Notes under the pieces: model-generated
What the model saw: only the letters and a program-made list of their open reading frames with translations
Told to the model about the DNA's origin: nothing
Database searches by the model: none
In this document: in pieces, positions 25,722 through 33,505 of the stretch
How positions within the stretch are numbered: position 1 is the first letter of the stretch
Layout of the letters: every line of letters begins with the position of its first letter
NCBI GenBank assembly: GCA_024637275.1
Contig: JAGXFS010000124.1
Coordinates: 1-42,220 of the forward strand
DNA from: Acidimicrobiia bacterium
GTDB lineage: Bacteria > Actinomycetota > Acidimicrobiia > Spongiisociales > JAENVV01
Length of the DNA stretch: 42,220 nt
Reading direction: 5' to 3'
Position numbers and translations under genes: made by a program

Positions 25722-26582
25722 TTACTCGTAAAACACCCGGTAGATCCGCTCCAGGTCAGCGACCGAGCTGTAGGAAATCATGATCTTTCCGCGGCTGGCG
25801 GCCCCGTGTTTGATGGCCACCGCGGTCCCAAGGCGTTCGCCGAGCCGCTGCTCGAGTTCGATGATCGCAACCGGCCGAAGTGGCTTCTCAGTCGGCTGAT
25901 TCGTCGGCGTATTCTCAGACCGATTCCTGACGGCGTCCTCCACTTGACGCACCGACCATCCTTCGGCTGCCGCCCGCTGTCCGATGTGCTCGGCGTATGC
26001 CTGGTCTTCGAGTCCGACGAGGGCCCGGGCGTGGCCCGCCGACAATTCGCCCCGCTCAACCATTCCCTGAATGGCGGCCGGCAGCGTCAGCAGGCGTAGT
26101 GAATTGGAAACCGCCGAGCGGCTCTTGGCGACCCGATCGCCGATCTCTTGGTGCGTTAACCCAAAATCTTCCAGTAGCTGTTTGTACGCGGCGGCCTCTT
26201 CGAGCGGGCGGAGGTCCTCTCGTTGCAGGTTTTCGATGAGTGCGGCCGTCAGGGACACCTCGTCGCCGTCCACGGTCCGAATCACTACCGGTACCTCGTC
26301 GAGTCCGACGTCTCGGGCCGCTCGCAGTCGCCGCTCCCCCGCTACCAACATGTAGGTTCCGTCTTCTGCCGGGCGAACCACCAACGGCTGGAGTATCCCG
26401 ACCTCGACGATCGAGGCGGCCAATGCGGCCAGCCGCTCTGGATCAAACGACGAGCGCGGTTGTTGCGGGTTGGGAACGATGGAGCCGACCGGCACGAGCG
26501 CGAAGTCCGATGGTGGTTCTTCGTCTACGTTGGGAATCAGCGCGTCGAGTCCCCTACCAAGCCCTGTGCGTCGTGTGCCCAT
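25722..26582 (-). CDS. parB: chromosome partitioning protein ParB (286 aa)
   Basis: CTP-dependent clamp that loads at parS and spreads. N-terminal GLGRGLDALIP is the ParA-stimulating peptide; the CTPase region has GILQPLVVRP, GERRLRA and ENLQRED; the helix-turn-helix follows (LTHQEIGDRVAKSRSAVSNSL), then a C-terminal dimerisation domain ending SVADLERIYRVFYE. A perfect parS lies 1.4 kb upstream, at 28009-28024. Short spacing (8 bp) to parA. Confidence 0.96.
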   Translation of the reverse strand: MGTRRTGLGRGLDALIPNVDEEPPSDFALVPVGSIVPNPQQPRSSFDPERLAALAASIVEVGILQPLVVRPAEDGTYMLVAGERRLRAARDVGLDEVPVVIRTVDGDEVSLTAALIENLQREDLRPLEEAAAYKQLLEDFGLTHQEIGDRVAKSRSAVSNSLRLLTLPAAIQGMVERGELSAGHARALVGLEDQAYAEHIGQRAAAEGWSVRQVEDAVRNRSENTPTNQPTEKPLRPVAIIELEQRLGERLGTAVAIKHGAASRGKIMISYSSVADLERIYRVFYE

Positions 26583-26590
26583 GTCGTCGA

Positions 26591-27373
26591 CTACTCCTTG
26601 TTGTGTCTCGCCAGAAATTCGCGACCCAGCTCACGATAGGCGATTGCACCCCTACTCATTGGGTCGAACGCTTCGATTGGCTCACCGTATGAGGGAGCCT
26701 CAGAAAGCCGCACCGAACGGGGGATCATGGTCCGATAGGCCCGGTCTCCGAAGTATTCGCGGACTTGTGTGGCCACATCGGAGGACAGGTTGGTTCTCGC
26801 GTCGTACATGGTGAGAACTGCCCCGTGCACCACGAGCTCGGGATTGATGTTCTTCTGAACAAGTTCGACGTTCCGTAATAGTTGACTGAGCCCTTCCAGA
26901 GCGTAATACTCCGACTGGATCGGGATCAGGACCTCTTGTGCTGCCGCCAGCGCGTTGATCGTCAAGAGTCCCAGCGACGGGGGGCAGTCGATAAGGATGT
27001 AATCGAACTCTCCGTCGACACCCTTGAGCGCCATTTTGAGCCGTTGCTCCCGGGAGAACGCCGACACCAGGGCGATTTCGGCTCCTGCGAGGTCAATTGT
27101 GGCGGGCAACACAAACAGGTCCCGGACACTGGTCGGCTCAACCACGTCTTCGACGGGTACATCTTCGAGCAGTACCTCATACACCGACTGCTCGACGCTC
27201 GAACGGTCGATACCGAGGCCAGACGTGGCGTTTCCTTGCGGGTCCAGGTCTACGAGCAGTATCTTTTGCCCCTGGTAGGCCAACGCCGCCGCCAGGTTGA
27301 TCGACGTCGTTGATTTGCCGACGCCGCCTTTTTGGTTGGCGAGCGCGATGATACGGGTTTCTCGATGGGTCAC
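26591..27373 (-). CDS. parA: chromosome partitioning ATPase ParA (260 aa)
   Basis: Deviant Walker ATPase that drives origin segregation with ParB. The P-loop ANQKGGVGKSTTSINL contains the signature lysine, followed by LLVDLDPQGNAT and the Walker B-like DYILIDCPPSLGLLT. Length matches chromosomal ParA/Soj (about 250-270, no N-terminal HTH). Start GTG 27373 overlaps the rsmG stop (GTGA). Confidence 0.96.
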   Translation of the reverse strand: MTHRETRIIALANQKGGVGKSTTSINLAAALAYQGQKILLVDLDPQGNATSGLGIDRSSVEQSVYEVLLEDVPVEDVVEPTSVRDLFVLPATIDLAGAEIALVSAFSREQRLKMALKGVDGEFDYILIDCPPSLGLLTINALAAAQEVLIPIQSEYYALEGLSQLLRNVELVQKNINPELVVHGAVLTMYDARTNLSSDVATQVREYFGDRAYRTMIPRSVRLSEAPSYGEPIEAFDPMSRGAIAYRELGREFLARHNKE

Positions 27374-27987
27374 GATTTGGACATAATAAGCATCCAGGCG
27401 GGTGGGTCAAGTACCTTTAGCGTTTCAACCCTGACATCGAGGCCTGCACCCCCCTCCAATCCCAGCTCTTGGACGGATTCTGAGGCTTCAGACCTGCTCA
27501 GGCCGACCACCGCTCTACCGCCTGGAGCCAGGAGATCCGCGCAAAGCGCCGCAGCCCCAATGGGTGGCAGGGCCGCTCGCATGACCAGGGCCTCCCGGTC
27601 GCCCTCCAGGTCACAAATGTCTTCTTCGAGCACCCTGACGTTCTGTAGCCCCAGAATCCGCACCGCTCGACGCATCAGCCGTACCCGCCTCCCGCTCCTA
27701 TCAACCAACTGCAGCTCGGTATCAGGCCACAATACGGCCAGAACAATACCCGGAAGACCGACGCCGGATCCAAGATCGACGCAAACCTGCGGCGGAATGG
27801 GCCAAAAGGCGCTGAAGGCGGCCGAGTCGAGTAGGTGGCGGTCCCACAACCGGCCAGCTTCATGCGGACCGATACCGCCGGCGGCGGCCCCTTCGGTCCT
27901 GAGCCACTCGGCGAAAGCTTGCATGAGGTCGGTCTCGCCTCTTTGAGCCGGGCGACCGAGGACCTGTTCGAGCACAGAAAAGGGCAC
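27370..27987 (-). CDS. rsmG: 16S rRNA (guanine527-N7)-methyltransferase RsmG (205 aa)
   Basis: Class I SAM-dependent methyltransferase of the GidB family, acting on G527 of 16S rRNA. Key segments are the family opening LWDRHLLDSAAF, SAM loop VCVDLGSGVGLPGIVLA, acidic-loop region LQLVDRSGRRVRLM and MRAALPPIGAA in place of the more usual R-A-x-A segment. The start is uncertain: GTG 27987 lies inside a perfect 10-bp hairpin, and an in-frame GTG at 27975 follows it. Transcription from the rpmH-jag side passes parS and this hairpin before reaching the gene. Confidence 0.92.
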   Translation of the reverse strand: MPFSVLEQVLGRPAQRGETDLMQAFAEWLRTEGAAAGGIGPHEAGRLWDRHLLDSAAFSAFWPIPPQVCVDLGSGVGLPGIVLAVLWPDTELQLVDRSGRRVRLMRRAVRILGLQNVRVLEEDICDLEGDREALVMRAALPPIGAAALCADLLAPGGRAVVGLSRSEASESVQELGLEGGAGLDVRVETLKVLDPPAWMLIMSKS

Positions 27988-28006
27988 TACCGGATAGTAG
28001 TGCCCT
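27981..28006. terminator. perfect 10-bp hairpin flanked by T runs on both strands
   Basis: AGGGCACTAC (27981-27990), loop CGGATA, GTAGTGCCCT (27997-28006). On the plus strand it is followed by TTTGTTT and on the minus strand by TTTTCTG, so it could act in either direction. On the minus strand it covers the putative rsmG start codon and so may attenuate readthrough from jag into rsmG-parA-parB. Confidence 0.6.
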
Positions 28007-28008
28007 TT

Positions 28009-28024
28009 TGTTTCACGTGAAACA
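28009..28024. promoter_or_regulatory. parS: parS centromere site (perfect 16-bp palindrome)
   Basis: TGTTTCACGTGAAACA, an exact match to the bacterial parS consensus. It is 3 bases from the hairpin at 27981-28006, between rsmG and jag, about 2.8 kb from dnaA. ParB is encoded 1.4 kb away. I found no second full match in the window. Confidence 0.97.
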
Positions 28025-28038
28025 GTGTCGGGGAGTGG

Positions 28039-28938
28039 CTACTCCTCCGAAGAGCTGTCGTCGTCCGAATCGGCGCCGTCCATGTCATTGTCGTCGTCGT
28101 CGGGGACCGTAACCGATCCGTCTGGCCCGAGAACCACGAATCGGCGGGGTTCTTCGCCCTCGCTGTACGAGCGGATGCCATCGATCTCCGCGACCGAGTC
28201 GTGGATCACCTTGCGATCCGCCGCATTCATGGGCTCTAGCTGCAGTTCCGTGCCTTCTTGTAGGACTCTCTGACCGAGTCGCCCTGCATAGATGGCCAGA
28301 GCCTCACGTCGTCGCTCCCGGTACCCGGCAATATCGAGTCGAATTCGGACCCCGTCGTGGGTTTGCCGCTGTACGACGGTACGGGTCAGTTCTAACACCG
28401 CCTGAAGAATCGCCGCGCGGTCGCCGACGAGGGCTTCGGTCTGGTCTCCGAATACCTGGGCTACGACTGCGTCGTCCTCCACGACCACCTGAACGTCGCC
28501 TTCGAGGCCGAACGCCTCCAGCAGACCGTTGAGGAAGCCCCGTACAACATCGGCTTGTTCGTCTCTGTTCACGACGATCTTCTCCTTTTCTTCGGCCTGT
28601 GGTTTGTCTTGTTCCTGCCGCTTGTTGCCAGAAGACCGTTGCTGGCCCTGGCCTGACCGCTGATTCGATCGATTCTGGCGGGGCTGGTTGGTCTCACGAC
28701 CGTCACGCGACTCCCCATCTCGGGGCTTCCTGGTCCGCCGGCGCCTCTTTTTCTGGGCTGGCTTCGGCTTGACCCGCACAATGGCGTCCTTCTTACCAAA
28801 ACCGAGTGTCCCCCGAATCCCCTCGTCGATTACCTCAATGTCGGCCAATTCCCGATCGGAAATCCCCAGCTCTTCAAGCGCCACGCCGACGGCGATATCC
28901 ACCGTCTTTCCGTGTACCTCGACCCATTCAACTTCCAC
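28039..28938 (-). CDS. jag: Jag/KhpB RNA-binding protein (299 aa)
   Basis: Jag-N domain at residues 1-50 (VEWVEVHGKTVDIAVGVALE, GTLGFGKKDAIVRV), a long basic Arg/Gln-rich linker (about 55-120), a KH domain (VVRGFLNGLLEAFGLEGDV), an R3H domain (about 205-270, with the R-x3-H motif in RKVIHDSV), and an acidic tail of Asp, Ser and Glu. Start is GTG 28938: AGGAGGAG lies 5 bases upstream and only one base separates it from the yidC stop. It probably binds RNA with KhpA to tune cell-wall and division genes. The linker and acidic tail are longer than usual. Confidence 0.92.
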   Translation of the reverse strand: MEVEWVEVHGKTVDIAVGVALEELGISDRELADIEVIDEGIRGTLGFGKKDAIVRVKPKPAQKKRRRRTRKPRDGESRDGRETNQPRQNRSNQRSGQGQQRSSGNKRQEQDKPQAEEKEKIVVNRDEQADVVRGFLNGLLEAFGLEGDVQVVVEDDAVVAQVFGDQTEALVGDRAAILQAVLELTRTVVQRQTHDGVRIRLDIAGYRERRREALAIYAGRLGQRVLQEGTELQLEPMNAADRKVIHDSVAEIDGIRSYSEGEEPRRFVVLGPDGSVTVPDDDDNDMDGADSDDDSSSEE

Positions 28939-28939
28939 G

Positions 28940-29767
28940 TCAACTCCTCCTGCGCCGATTGCGCTTCTTTGATCCCTGAGGCTTCTTTGGTGCAGTCGGA
29001 GCCTCAGGCTCTTTGCTCGCAGCGTCTTCCTCGTCCTTACCGTCTTCCGATGGTTTCTGAGGTCTGCCGTCGATCTTGAAAATGAAGGCCTGCTGGGCAA
29101 GGCGGAAGAGGTTTGAGGTTGCCCAATAGACAATGACCCCGGCCTGGAACTGGATAGCGATAGCGCCGAAGAAGATCGGCATCGCCCGGGTGATCTTCTG
29201 CATGGTCTGAGCCTGCGAGCTCGTGTCCTGCTGGATACCCATCTGCGAGTGAACTTGCTGGAAATACTGGGCAGCGATCATGAGCATAATGGCAATGGCA
29301 TAGGGCAGGACCGCTACGAAGCCGGCTTGCCAAGCGACGGTGGCGGTGCTCAGCAGGTCCATCCCGAGGAAGCTGAGCTGGCCAGCGGCGATCGCGTCGT
29401 GTAGCCCCGTGTTGATGGGCACAAAGTCGAGTGGATCTCGGAGCATTCGGAAGAGAGCAAACCAGATCGGCATTTGCACGATCATTGGCCCCAGGCAGCC
29501 CAGGGGAGTGGCGCCACTCTCACGCTGGATGGCTGCCATCTCCTTCTGCATGGCTTGAGGATCATCTTTGTACTTGGCTTGCAAGGCTTTGATCTGGGGC
29601 TGCAGCGCGGTGAAAGCCCGGCTCGCCCGAGTCTGTTTTAGTACCAACGGAAATAGGATCGTGTTGATCAAGAGAGTGAGAAGGATGATTGAGACACCGA
29701 GACTCGGAACAAAGTCGAAGAACAACGCCAGAATCGACGCGAGCGGGCGTGCAATAAAGTCAATCAC
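28940..29767 (-). CDS. yidC: membrane protein insertase YidC (275 aa)
   Basis: Insertase for membrane proteins, alone or with Sec. The protein opens directly in the first core helix, without the large periplasmic domain of Gram-negative YidC. It has five hydrophobic segments, the cytosolic hairpin [20 protein letters not shown] after the second strand, and the conserved segment [20 protein letters not shown]. The groove region has TRASRAF. The tail is basic and Lys/Arg-rich ([15 protein letters not shown]), typical for ribosome contact. Start GTG 29767 overlaps yidD (GTGA). Confidence 0.96.
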   Translation of the reverse strand: MIDFIARPLASILALFFDFVPSLGVSIILLTLLINTILFPLVLKQTRASRAFTALQPQIKALQAKYKDDPQAMQKEMAAIQRESGATPLGCLGPMIVQMPIWFALFRMLRDPLDFVPINTGLHDAIAAGQLSFLGMDLLSTATVAWQAGFVAVLPYAIAIMLMIAAQYFQQVHSQMGIQQDTSSQAQTMQKITRAMPIFFGAIAIQFQAGVIVYWATSNLFRLAQQAFIFKIDGRPQKPSEDGKDEEDAASKEPEAPTAPKKPQGSKKRNRRRRS

Positions 29768-29994
29768 GAGATGAGGTCTCTTTCAGGTACGGGGTCATAG
29801 CCGCCTTCCCGGAGCGGATGGCATCGAGCTAACCGCTTGGCGCCGAGGGAAACGCCCTGCACCACACCGAATCGCTCGATCGCCTCATAGGTGTAACGGG
29901 AACACGTTGGTTGATATCGGCAGTTCTTACCGAGGAACGGAGATACCACTTTTTGGTAACCCGCTATCAGCAGCAGCGCAATCCGCCTAGACAT
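29764..29994 (-). CDS. yidD: membrane protein insertion efficiency factor YidD (76 aa)
   Basis: Short membrane-associated helper of YidC. The family signature is complete: [48 protein letters not shown], with all three conserved cysteines. Start ATG 29994 is used, overlapping the rnpA stop by 8 bp; a longer frame from 30027 adds 11 residues inside rnpA. Confidence 0.95.
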   Translation of the reverse strand: MSRRIALLLIAGYQKVVSPFLGKNCRYQPTCSRYTYEAIERFGVVQGVSLGAKRLARCHPLREGGYDPVPERDLIS

Positions 29995-30304
29995 GGTTGG
30001 CCTCTTCCAACCAACGCACCAAGTCACTAAACGGCGCCGTCAGAACGCTGGGAGTGGCCGAGTACACGGCATCCACCTGGGGATTCGGCTGAACCCGGGC
30101 CAGGGCGGCGCGCATGCGCCGCTTGGCACGATTTCGCGCCACCGCACCACCAACCTTGCGGCTGGCTACAAAGGCGACCCTTCCGGGTTCGCTGAGTGCG
30201 GGGGCGAGAATCACGGTCAAACCACCGATGCGGTGGTGGCGGCCCTTGGTATACAACCGATCGAAGTCGGCGCGGCCGCGAAGCGTAGAAACCTTAAGCG
30301 GCAA
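29987..30304 (-). CDS. rnpA: ribonuclease P protein component (105 aa)
   Basis: Protein subunit of RNase P for tRNA 5' maturation. The RNR motif [14 protein letters not shown], the N-terminal [13 protein letters not shown] and the hydrophobic FVASRKVG segment are diagnostic. The start appears to be TTG 30304, overlapping the rpmH stop by 11 bp, typical of the rpmH-rnpA pair. Confidence 0.95.
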   Translation of the reverse strand: MPLKVSTLRGRADFDRLYTKGRHHRIGGLTVILAPALSEPGRVAFVASRKVGGAVARNRAKRRMRAALARVQPNPQVDAVYSATPSVLTAPFSDLVRWLEEANHV

Positions 30305-30428
30305 TCCGCTGACGGCCCCGGGCCCGACGGCGGCTCAGGGTGGCGCGACCAGCACGCGTCCGCATCTTTGAGCGGAATCCGTGCTTACGCTTACGGCGTC
30401 GCACATTGGGTTGATAGGTTCTTTTCAT
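30294..30428 (-). CDS. rpmH: 50S ribosomal protein L34 (44 aa)
   Basis: [20 protein letters not shown], then [17 protein letters not shown], the highly conserved L34 sequence. Start ATG 30428 with GGGAG upstream; the 16 residues further upstream are not part of the family. First gene of the rpmH-rnpA-yidD-yidC-jag transcript. Confidence 0.98.
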   Translation of the reverse strand: MKRTYQPNVRRRKRKHGFRSKMRTRAGRATLSRRRARGRQRIAA

Positions 30429-30457
30429 GGGGTCTCCCGAGAGGTGAGGTGACGAGA

Positions 30458-30486
30458 AGGTTACGAATCCCTGCATACCTTGTCAA
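30458..30486 (-). promoter_or_regulatory. rpmH promoter
   Basis: On the minus strand, perfect -35 TTGACA (30486-30481), 17-base spacer, -10 TAACCT (30463-30458), about 30 bases upstream of the rpmH start. It would drive rpmH through jag. Confidence 0.65.
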
Positions 30487-30696
30487 AGTAGGAAGCCACG
30501 CCCGACCTCTTACTTAAGGGCCCTACGTTCCAAACCGCGAAGAATTCCGGTAGGTCGCGAAAAGTTGGTGCAGGTCAGTTCGGTCCGAAACGCCGCCGAG
30601 GTCGCGAAATCAAGATAAACAAAAAGGCCCTTTAAGCAGGGGTTTTCCCGAAAACGAGCTGCCCTTAGAGTTCCTTTAGGCCCGATTTTCTCACTC

Positions 30697-30726
30697 TTGT
30701 CAGCGGCGGCTCACTACCCCTACAGT
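30697..30726 (+). promoter_or_regulatory. candidate dnaA promoter
   Basis: TTGTCA (30697-30702), 18-base spacer and TACAGT (30721-30726). It would give a leader of about 120 bases that contains the two hairpins and the DnaA boxes, allowing autoregulation by DnaA. Confidence 0.45.
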
Positions 30727-30776
30727 CTCCACCAGCGGAACCTGGCGTTCACTTCCCGTTACCGGGTCTTTCGCAG

Positions 30777-30799
30777 ACGAACGGGCACACCCGCTTCGT
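30777..30799 (+). other. hairpin in the dnaA leader, terminator-like
   Basis: ACGAACGGG, loop CACA, CCCG, bulged C, TTCGT, then TTT. It lies between the candidate promoter and the DnaA boxes and could act as a weak attenuator of dnaA. Confidence 0.4.
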
Positions 30800-30831
30800 T
30801 TTCCACATAATGTGGATAGATCTGTGGATAA
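30799..30831. promoter_or_regulatory. cluster of three DnaA boxes upstream of dnaA
   Basis: TTTTCCACA at 30799-30807 (one mismatch to TTATCCACA), TGTGGATAG at 30811-30819 (one mismatch) and TGTGGATAA at 30823-30831 (perfect, reverse orientation). Such clusters serve origin function and dnaA autoregulation. Confidence 0.8.
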
Positions 30832-30853
30832 AATTCGTAATGGAGGGCAACAG

Positions 30854-32230
30854 GTGACCCACGCCGTCACGCAGGAATGGGACGTTTTCAGAGACCTGAT
30901 CCGTTCCAAGGTTTCCCCGGTTACCTGGCAAACCTGGTTGGCAGCCCTAGAAGACGACGGATCCGAACCGCCGCACCTTCGTTTGGCAGCTCCGTCGGAA
31001 TTCCATCTCAAGTGGGTGATCGACAAACACCTCGAGGTCATCACCGAGGCAGCCGCCGGAATCTGGGGGCCAGGAGCCGAAGTTGAGCTCCTCGCACACA
31101 CGCCCGAAATATCCGTCGACCTTGAAGACGATTGGTCAGCTCCCGAGCCGAGTCTCTCCCCGGTGCATCAGCGATCCGTGGATCAAGTGCCTATCAAGAG
31201 CACCAGGCTGTTGAGCCGGTATCGATTTGATGAATTTGTAGTGGGCCCTTCCAACAGATTCGCTCATGCCGCGGCCATGGCAGTCGCCGAACAACCCGGT
31301 CTGCACTACAACCCGCTGTTCATTTATGGTGCGGCCGGCCTCGGCAAAACCCACCTCCTGAACGCGGTGGGGCATCACGCGTTGGAGCTCAATCCCAACG
31401 CAGTTGTGAGATACGTCTCCTCAGAAAACTTTTTCAACGAATTCATTGAAGGAATCCGAAAGAAGCGGATGGCCGAGTTCAAGATGCGTTATCGAACCAT
31501 CGACGTCTTACTTCTCGACGACATCCAGTTTTTCGAAGGCAAGGAACAGATCCTCGAAGAGTTCTTTCACACCTTCAACGATCTGTACGAAACCGGCAAA
31601 CAAATGGTGCTTAGTTCGGACCGACATCCCCGAAACCTTGCCCATCTTGATGATCGAGTGCGTTCACGTTTTGAATGGGGCCTACTCACCGACATCCAGG
31701 TTCCCGACATCGAGACGCGTTTGGCGATTCTCCGTAAGAACACGGCAGGTTCGGCACACGAGTACCCCGAAGATGTCCTTGAGTTCATCGCTGGCAACGT
31801 ATCTGACAACATCCGTGAGTTGGAAGGCGCCCTTACACGGGTGACCGCCTACGCAACGTTGCACGGTGAAATCATCTCCCTCGCAACCACCCAGGACGTT
31901 CTTCAGGATTTGATCCCTGGCTCCTCCTCGCGCCCGGTAACGCCGCTTGAGATCATGACCTCAACGGCTGCCGCCTTCGGGTTCTCCCACGACGAACTGG
32001 TGAGCGCCGGCCGCAAAGCACCGCTGGCGCGCGCCCGCCAGATCGCCATGTACCTCGTACGCGAACACAGCTCCCTTTCTCTGCCGAAGATCGGCGCATT
32101 GTTCGGTGGCAGGGATCACACCACCGTTTTATATGCCATTGAGAAGGTCAAAGGCCTGTTGAAAACCGACCACGAAACCTTTGAACAAGTCACCGCGTTA
32201 TCCCAAGACATCCGGATCCGTCCCCAATGA
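30854..32230 (+). CDS. dnaA: chromosomal replication initiator DnaA (458 aa)
   Basis: The start is GTG 30854, preceded by TGGAGGG; an apparent extension to 30812 would translate the DnaA boxes and is rejected. Domain I is residues 1-85 (VFRDLIRSKVSPVTWQTWL), domain II is a short linker, and domain III is the AAA+ core with Walker A GAAGLGKTH (159-167) and Walker B LLLDDIQFFEG. The sensor and arginine-finger segments follow, with domain IV at the end (FGGRDHTTVLYAIEKV is the DnaA-box binding signature). The linker is short, unlike the long domain II of Streptomyces. Confidence 0.98.
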   Translation: MTHAVTQEWDVFRDLIRSKVSPVTWQTWLAALEDDGSEPPHLRLAAPSEFHLKWVIDKHLEVITEAAAGIWGPGAEVELLAHTPEISVDLEDDWSAPEPSLSPVHQRSVDQVPIKSTRLLSRYRFDEFVVGPSNRFAHAAAMAVAEQPGLHYNPLFIYGAAGLGKTHLLNAVGHHALELNPNAVVRYVSSENFFNEFIEGIRKKRMAEFKMRYRTIDVLLLDDIQFFEGKEQILEEFFHTFNDLYETGKQMVLSSDRHPRNLAHLDDRVRSRFEWGLLTDIQVPDIETRLAILRKNTAGSAHEYPEDVLEFIAGNVSDNIRELEGALTRVTAYATLHGEIISLATTQDVLQDLIPGSSSRPVTPLEIMTSTAAAFGFSHDELVSAGRKAPLARARQIAMYLVREHSSLSLPKIGALFGGRDHTTVLYAIEKVKGLLKTDHETFEQVTALSQDIRIRPQ

Positions 32231-32416
32231 ACCGCCCCTCATACACACCCCCAAATACCCGGTGGTGGAAAGATCCCTAGTTCTCCCCACCACATGTGGA
32301 AAGCTAAACCATCGATTACCAGGGGTTTTAGAAAGTTATCCAGTTTCCACACCCCCTATTACTGCTACTACCGTTTAAGTTAATAACTAATAACAACAGA
32401 AGAAGGGCAAAGTCCT
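32231..32416. promoter_or_regulatory. oriC: dnaA-dnaN intergenic region, probable oriC unwinding zone
   Basis: This 186-bp gap holds degenerate DnaA boxes TGTGGAAAG (32295-32303), TTATCCAGT (32336-32344) and GTTTCCACA (32343-32351), each 7 of 9, and a T/A-rich tract at 32374-32394 rising sharply above the local GC, likely the DNA unwinding element. In many Actinomycetota oriC lies exactly here. The perfect palindrome CCACATGTGG is at 32289-32298. Confidence 0.65.
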
Positions 32417-33505
32417 GTGCGAATCAGAGCTGAACGAGATGACCTGGCTGACGTGTTCTCACGCGCCAACCGGGGGGTTGGTCTACGGTCCGCCCAACCG
32501 ATTCTGACTGGCGTCCTGTGCGAGGTGACCGGAAGTACGTTGCAGGTAACGGGTACCGACCTCGAAGTCACCGTTCGAACGACTACCCAGGTCGAAGTAC
32601 TTGAGGAGGGCTCACTCGTAGCCCCGGCCAAGCTGGTCGCTGAAGCCATCAAAAAAATGCCTATCGGAGCGGTGATGGTCGCATCCGAAGATGGCGAAGT
32701 TGTTATTTCGGGCAAGGGGCCGAAATTCTCGCTCCGGGAACTGCCTGTGTCTGAGTTCCCACAGTTGCCAGATGTCTCGCTTGAAGGGGCAACCACGGTT
32801 GACGGAACCATGCTCGCTGATGCCATTGCCCAGGTCACAATTGGAGCGTCATCCGATGCTGCCCGCCCCATTCTGACCGGTGTGTTGGTCGAGCACGATG
32901 ATGACGGAGTTCGATTTGTCGCGACGGACTCGTACCGGTTAGCGGTCCGGTCGCTTCCGGGGGTCGAGCTAGCCGGATCAGGGTTGGTACCGGCCAGGGG
33001 ACTTCGGGAAATGGCCCGGACCATCGGAGCCGCCAAGGTGAGCGTTGGTGTCATGGGAAGAGAAGCAGTTTTCGCTTCAGACCGTGGTTCGCTGACGCTT
33101 CGTCTCATCGAAGGAACGTTCCCGAACTATCGGCAACTACTCCCCGCTTCGTACCCGAACCGTTTCGTGGTGAACAAAGAAGCTTTGCTGGAAGCACTCG
33201 GAAGAGCGTCGCTCGTTGCCGAAGATCACATTCCGGTCCGACTTCGTATGGCCGCCGGCGGTGTCGAAGTTACGGTGATTCGCCAGGATGTTGGTGGTGA
33301 AGTCGAGCAAATCGAAGGCACGTTTGAGGGCGAAGCCGACGAAGTACTCATCGCGTTCAACCCTCGTTACCTCACCGATGGAGTTCAGGCAATCGTGGCT
33401 GACGAAATTGAATTCAGCGTTATCGACGGATTGAAGCCTTCGGTATTACGTGGTGTTGGTGACGACCAGTTCACCTATCTGCTGATGCCGGTTCGCGTTG
33501 CGTGA
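32417..33505 (+). CDS. dnaN: DNA polymerase III beta sliding clamp (362 aa)
   Basis: Ring-shaped clamp that tethers polymerase to DNA. Three repeated domains of ~120 residues are visible; motifs are MRIRAERDDLADVFSRANRG at the start, GKGPKFSLRELPVSEFPQLP in domain I, and LIEGTFPNYRQLLP in domain II. The end, DDQFTYLLMPVRVA, is the conserved C-terminus. Start GTG 32417, near a purine-rich stretch. Overlaps recF (GTGA). Confidence 0.98.
   Translation: MRIRAERDDLADVFSRANRGVGLRSAQPILTGVLCEVTGSTLQVTGTDLEVTVRTTTQVEVLEEGSLVAPAKLVAEAIKKMPIGAVMVASEDGEVVISGKGPKFSLRELPVSEFPQLPDVSLEGATTVDGTMLADAIAQVTIGASSDAARPILTGVLVEHDDDGVRFVATDSYRLAVRSLPGVELAGSGLVPARGLREMARTIGAAKVSVGVMGREAVFASDRGSLTLRLIEGTFPNYRQLLPASYPNRFVVNKEALLEALGRASLVAEDHIPVRLRMAAGGVEVTVIRQDVGGEVEQIEGTFEGEADEVLIAFNPRYLTDGVQAIVADEIEFSVIDGLKPSVLRGVGDDQFTYLLMPVRVA

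Larger units (their letters stand above)
30477..30853 (+). promoter_or_regulatory. rpmH-dnaA intergenic region: dnaA leader, hairpins and DnaA boxes
   Basis: This 377-bp gap separates divergent rpmH and dnaA. It holds a candidate dnaA promoter (TTGTCA 30697-30702, 18-base spacer, TACAGT 30721-30726), two small hairpins (CCCG-TTAC-CGGG at about 30756-30767 and 30777-30799), and DnaA boxes close to the start of dnaA (30799-30831). The segment 30505-30660 has inverted AAGGGCC/GGCCCTT copies about 110 bp apart. No gene is seen in it. Confidence 0.55.

Noticed and set aside
30812-30853. Upstream extension of dnaA to GTG 30812
   Set aside because: It would translate the DnaA boxes, and GTG 30854 has a good ribosome binding site and matches the usual N-terminus of domain I.
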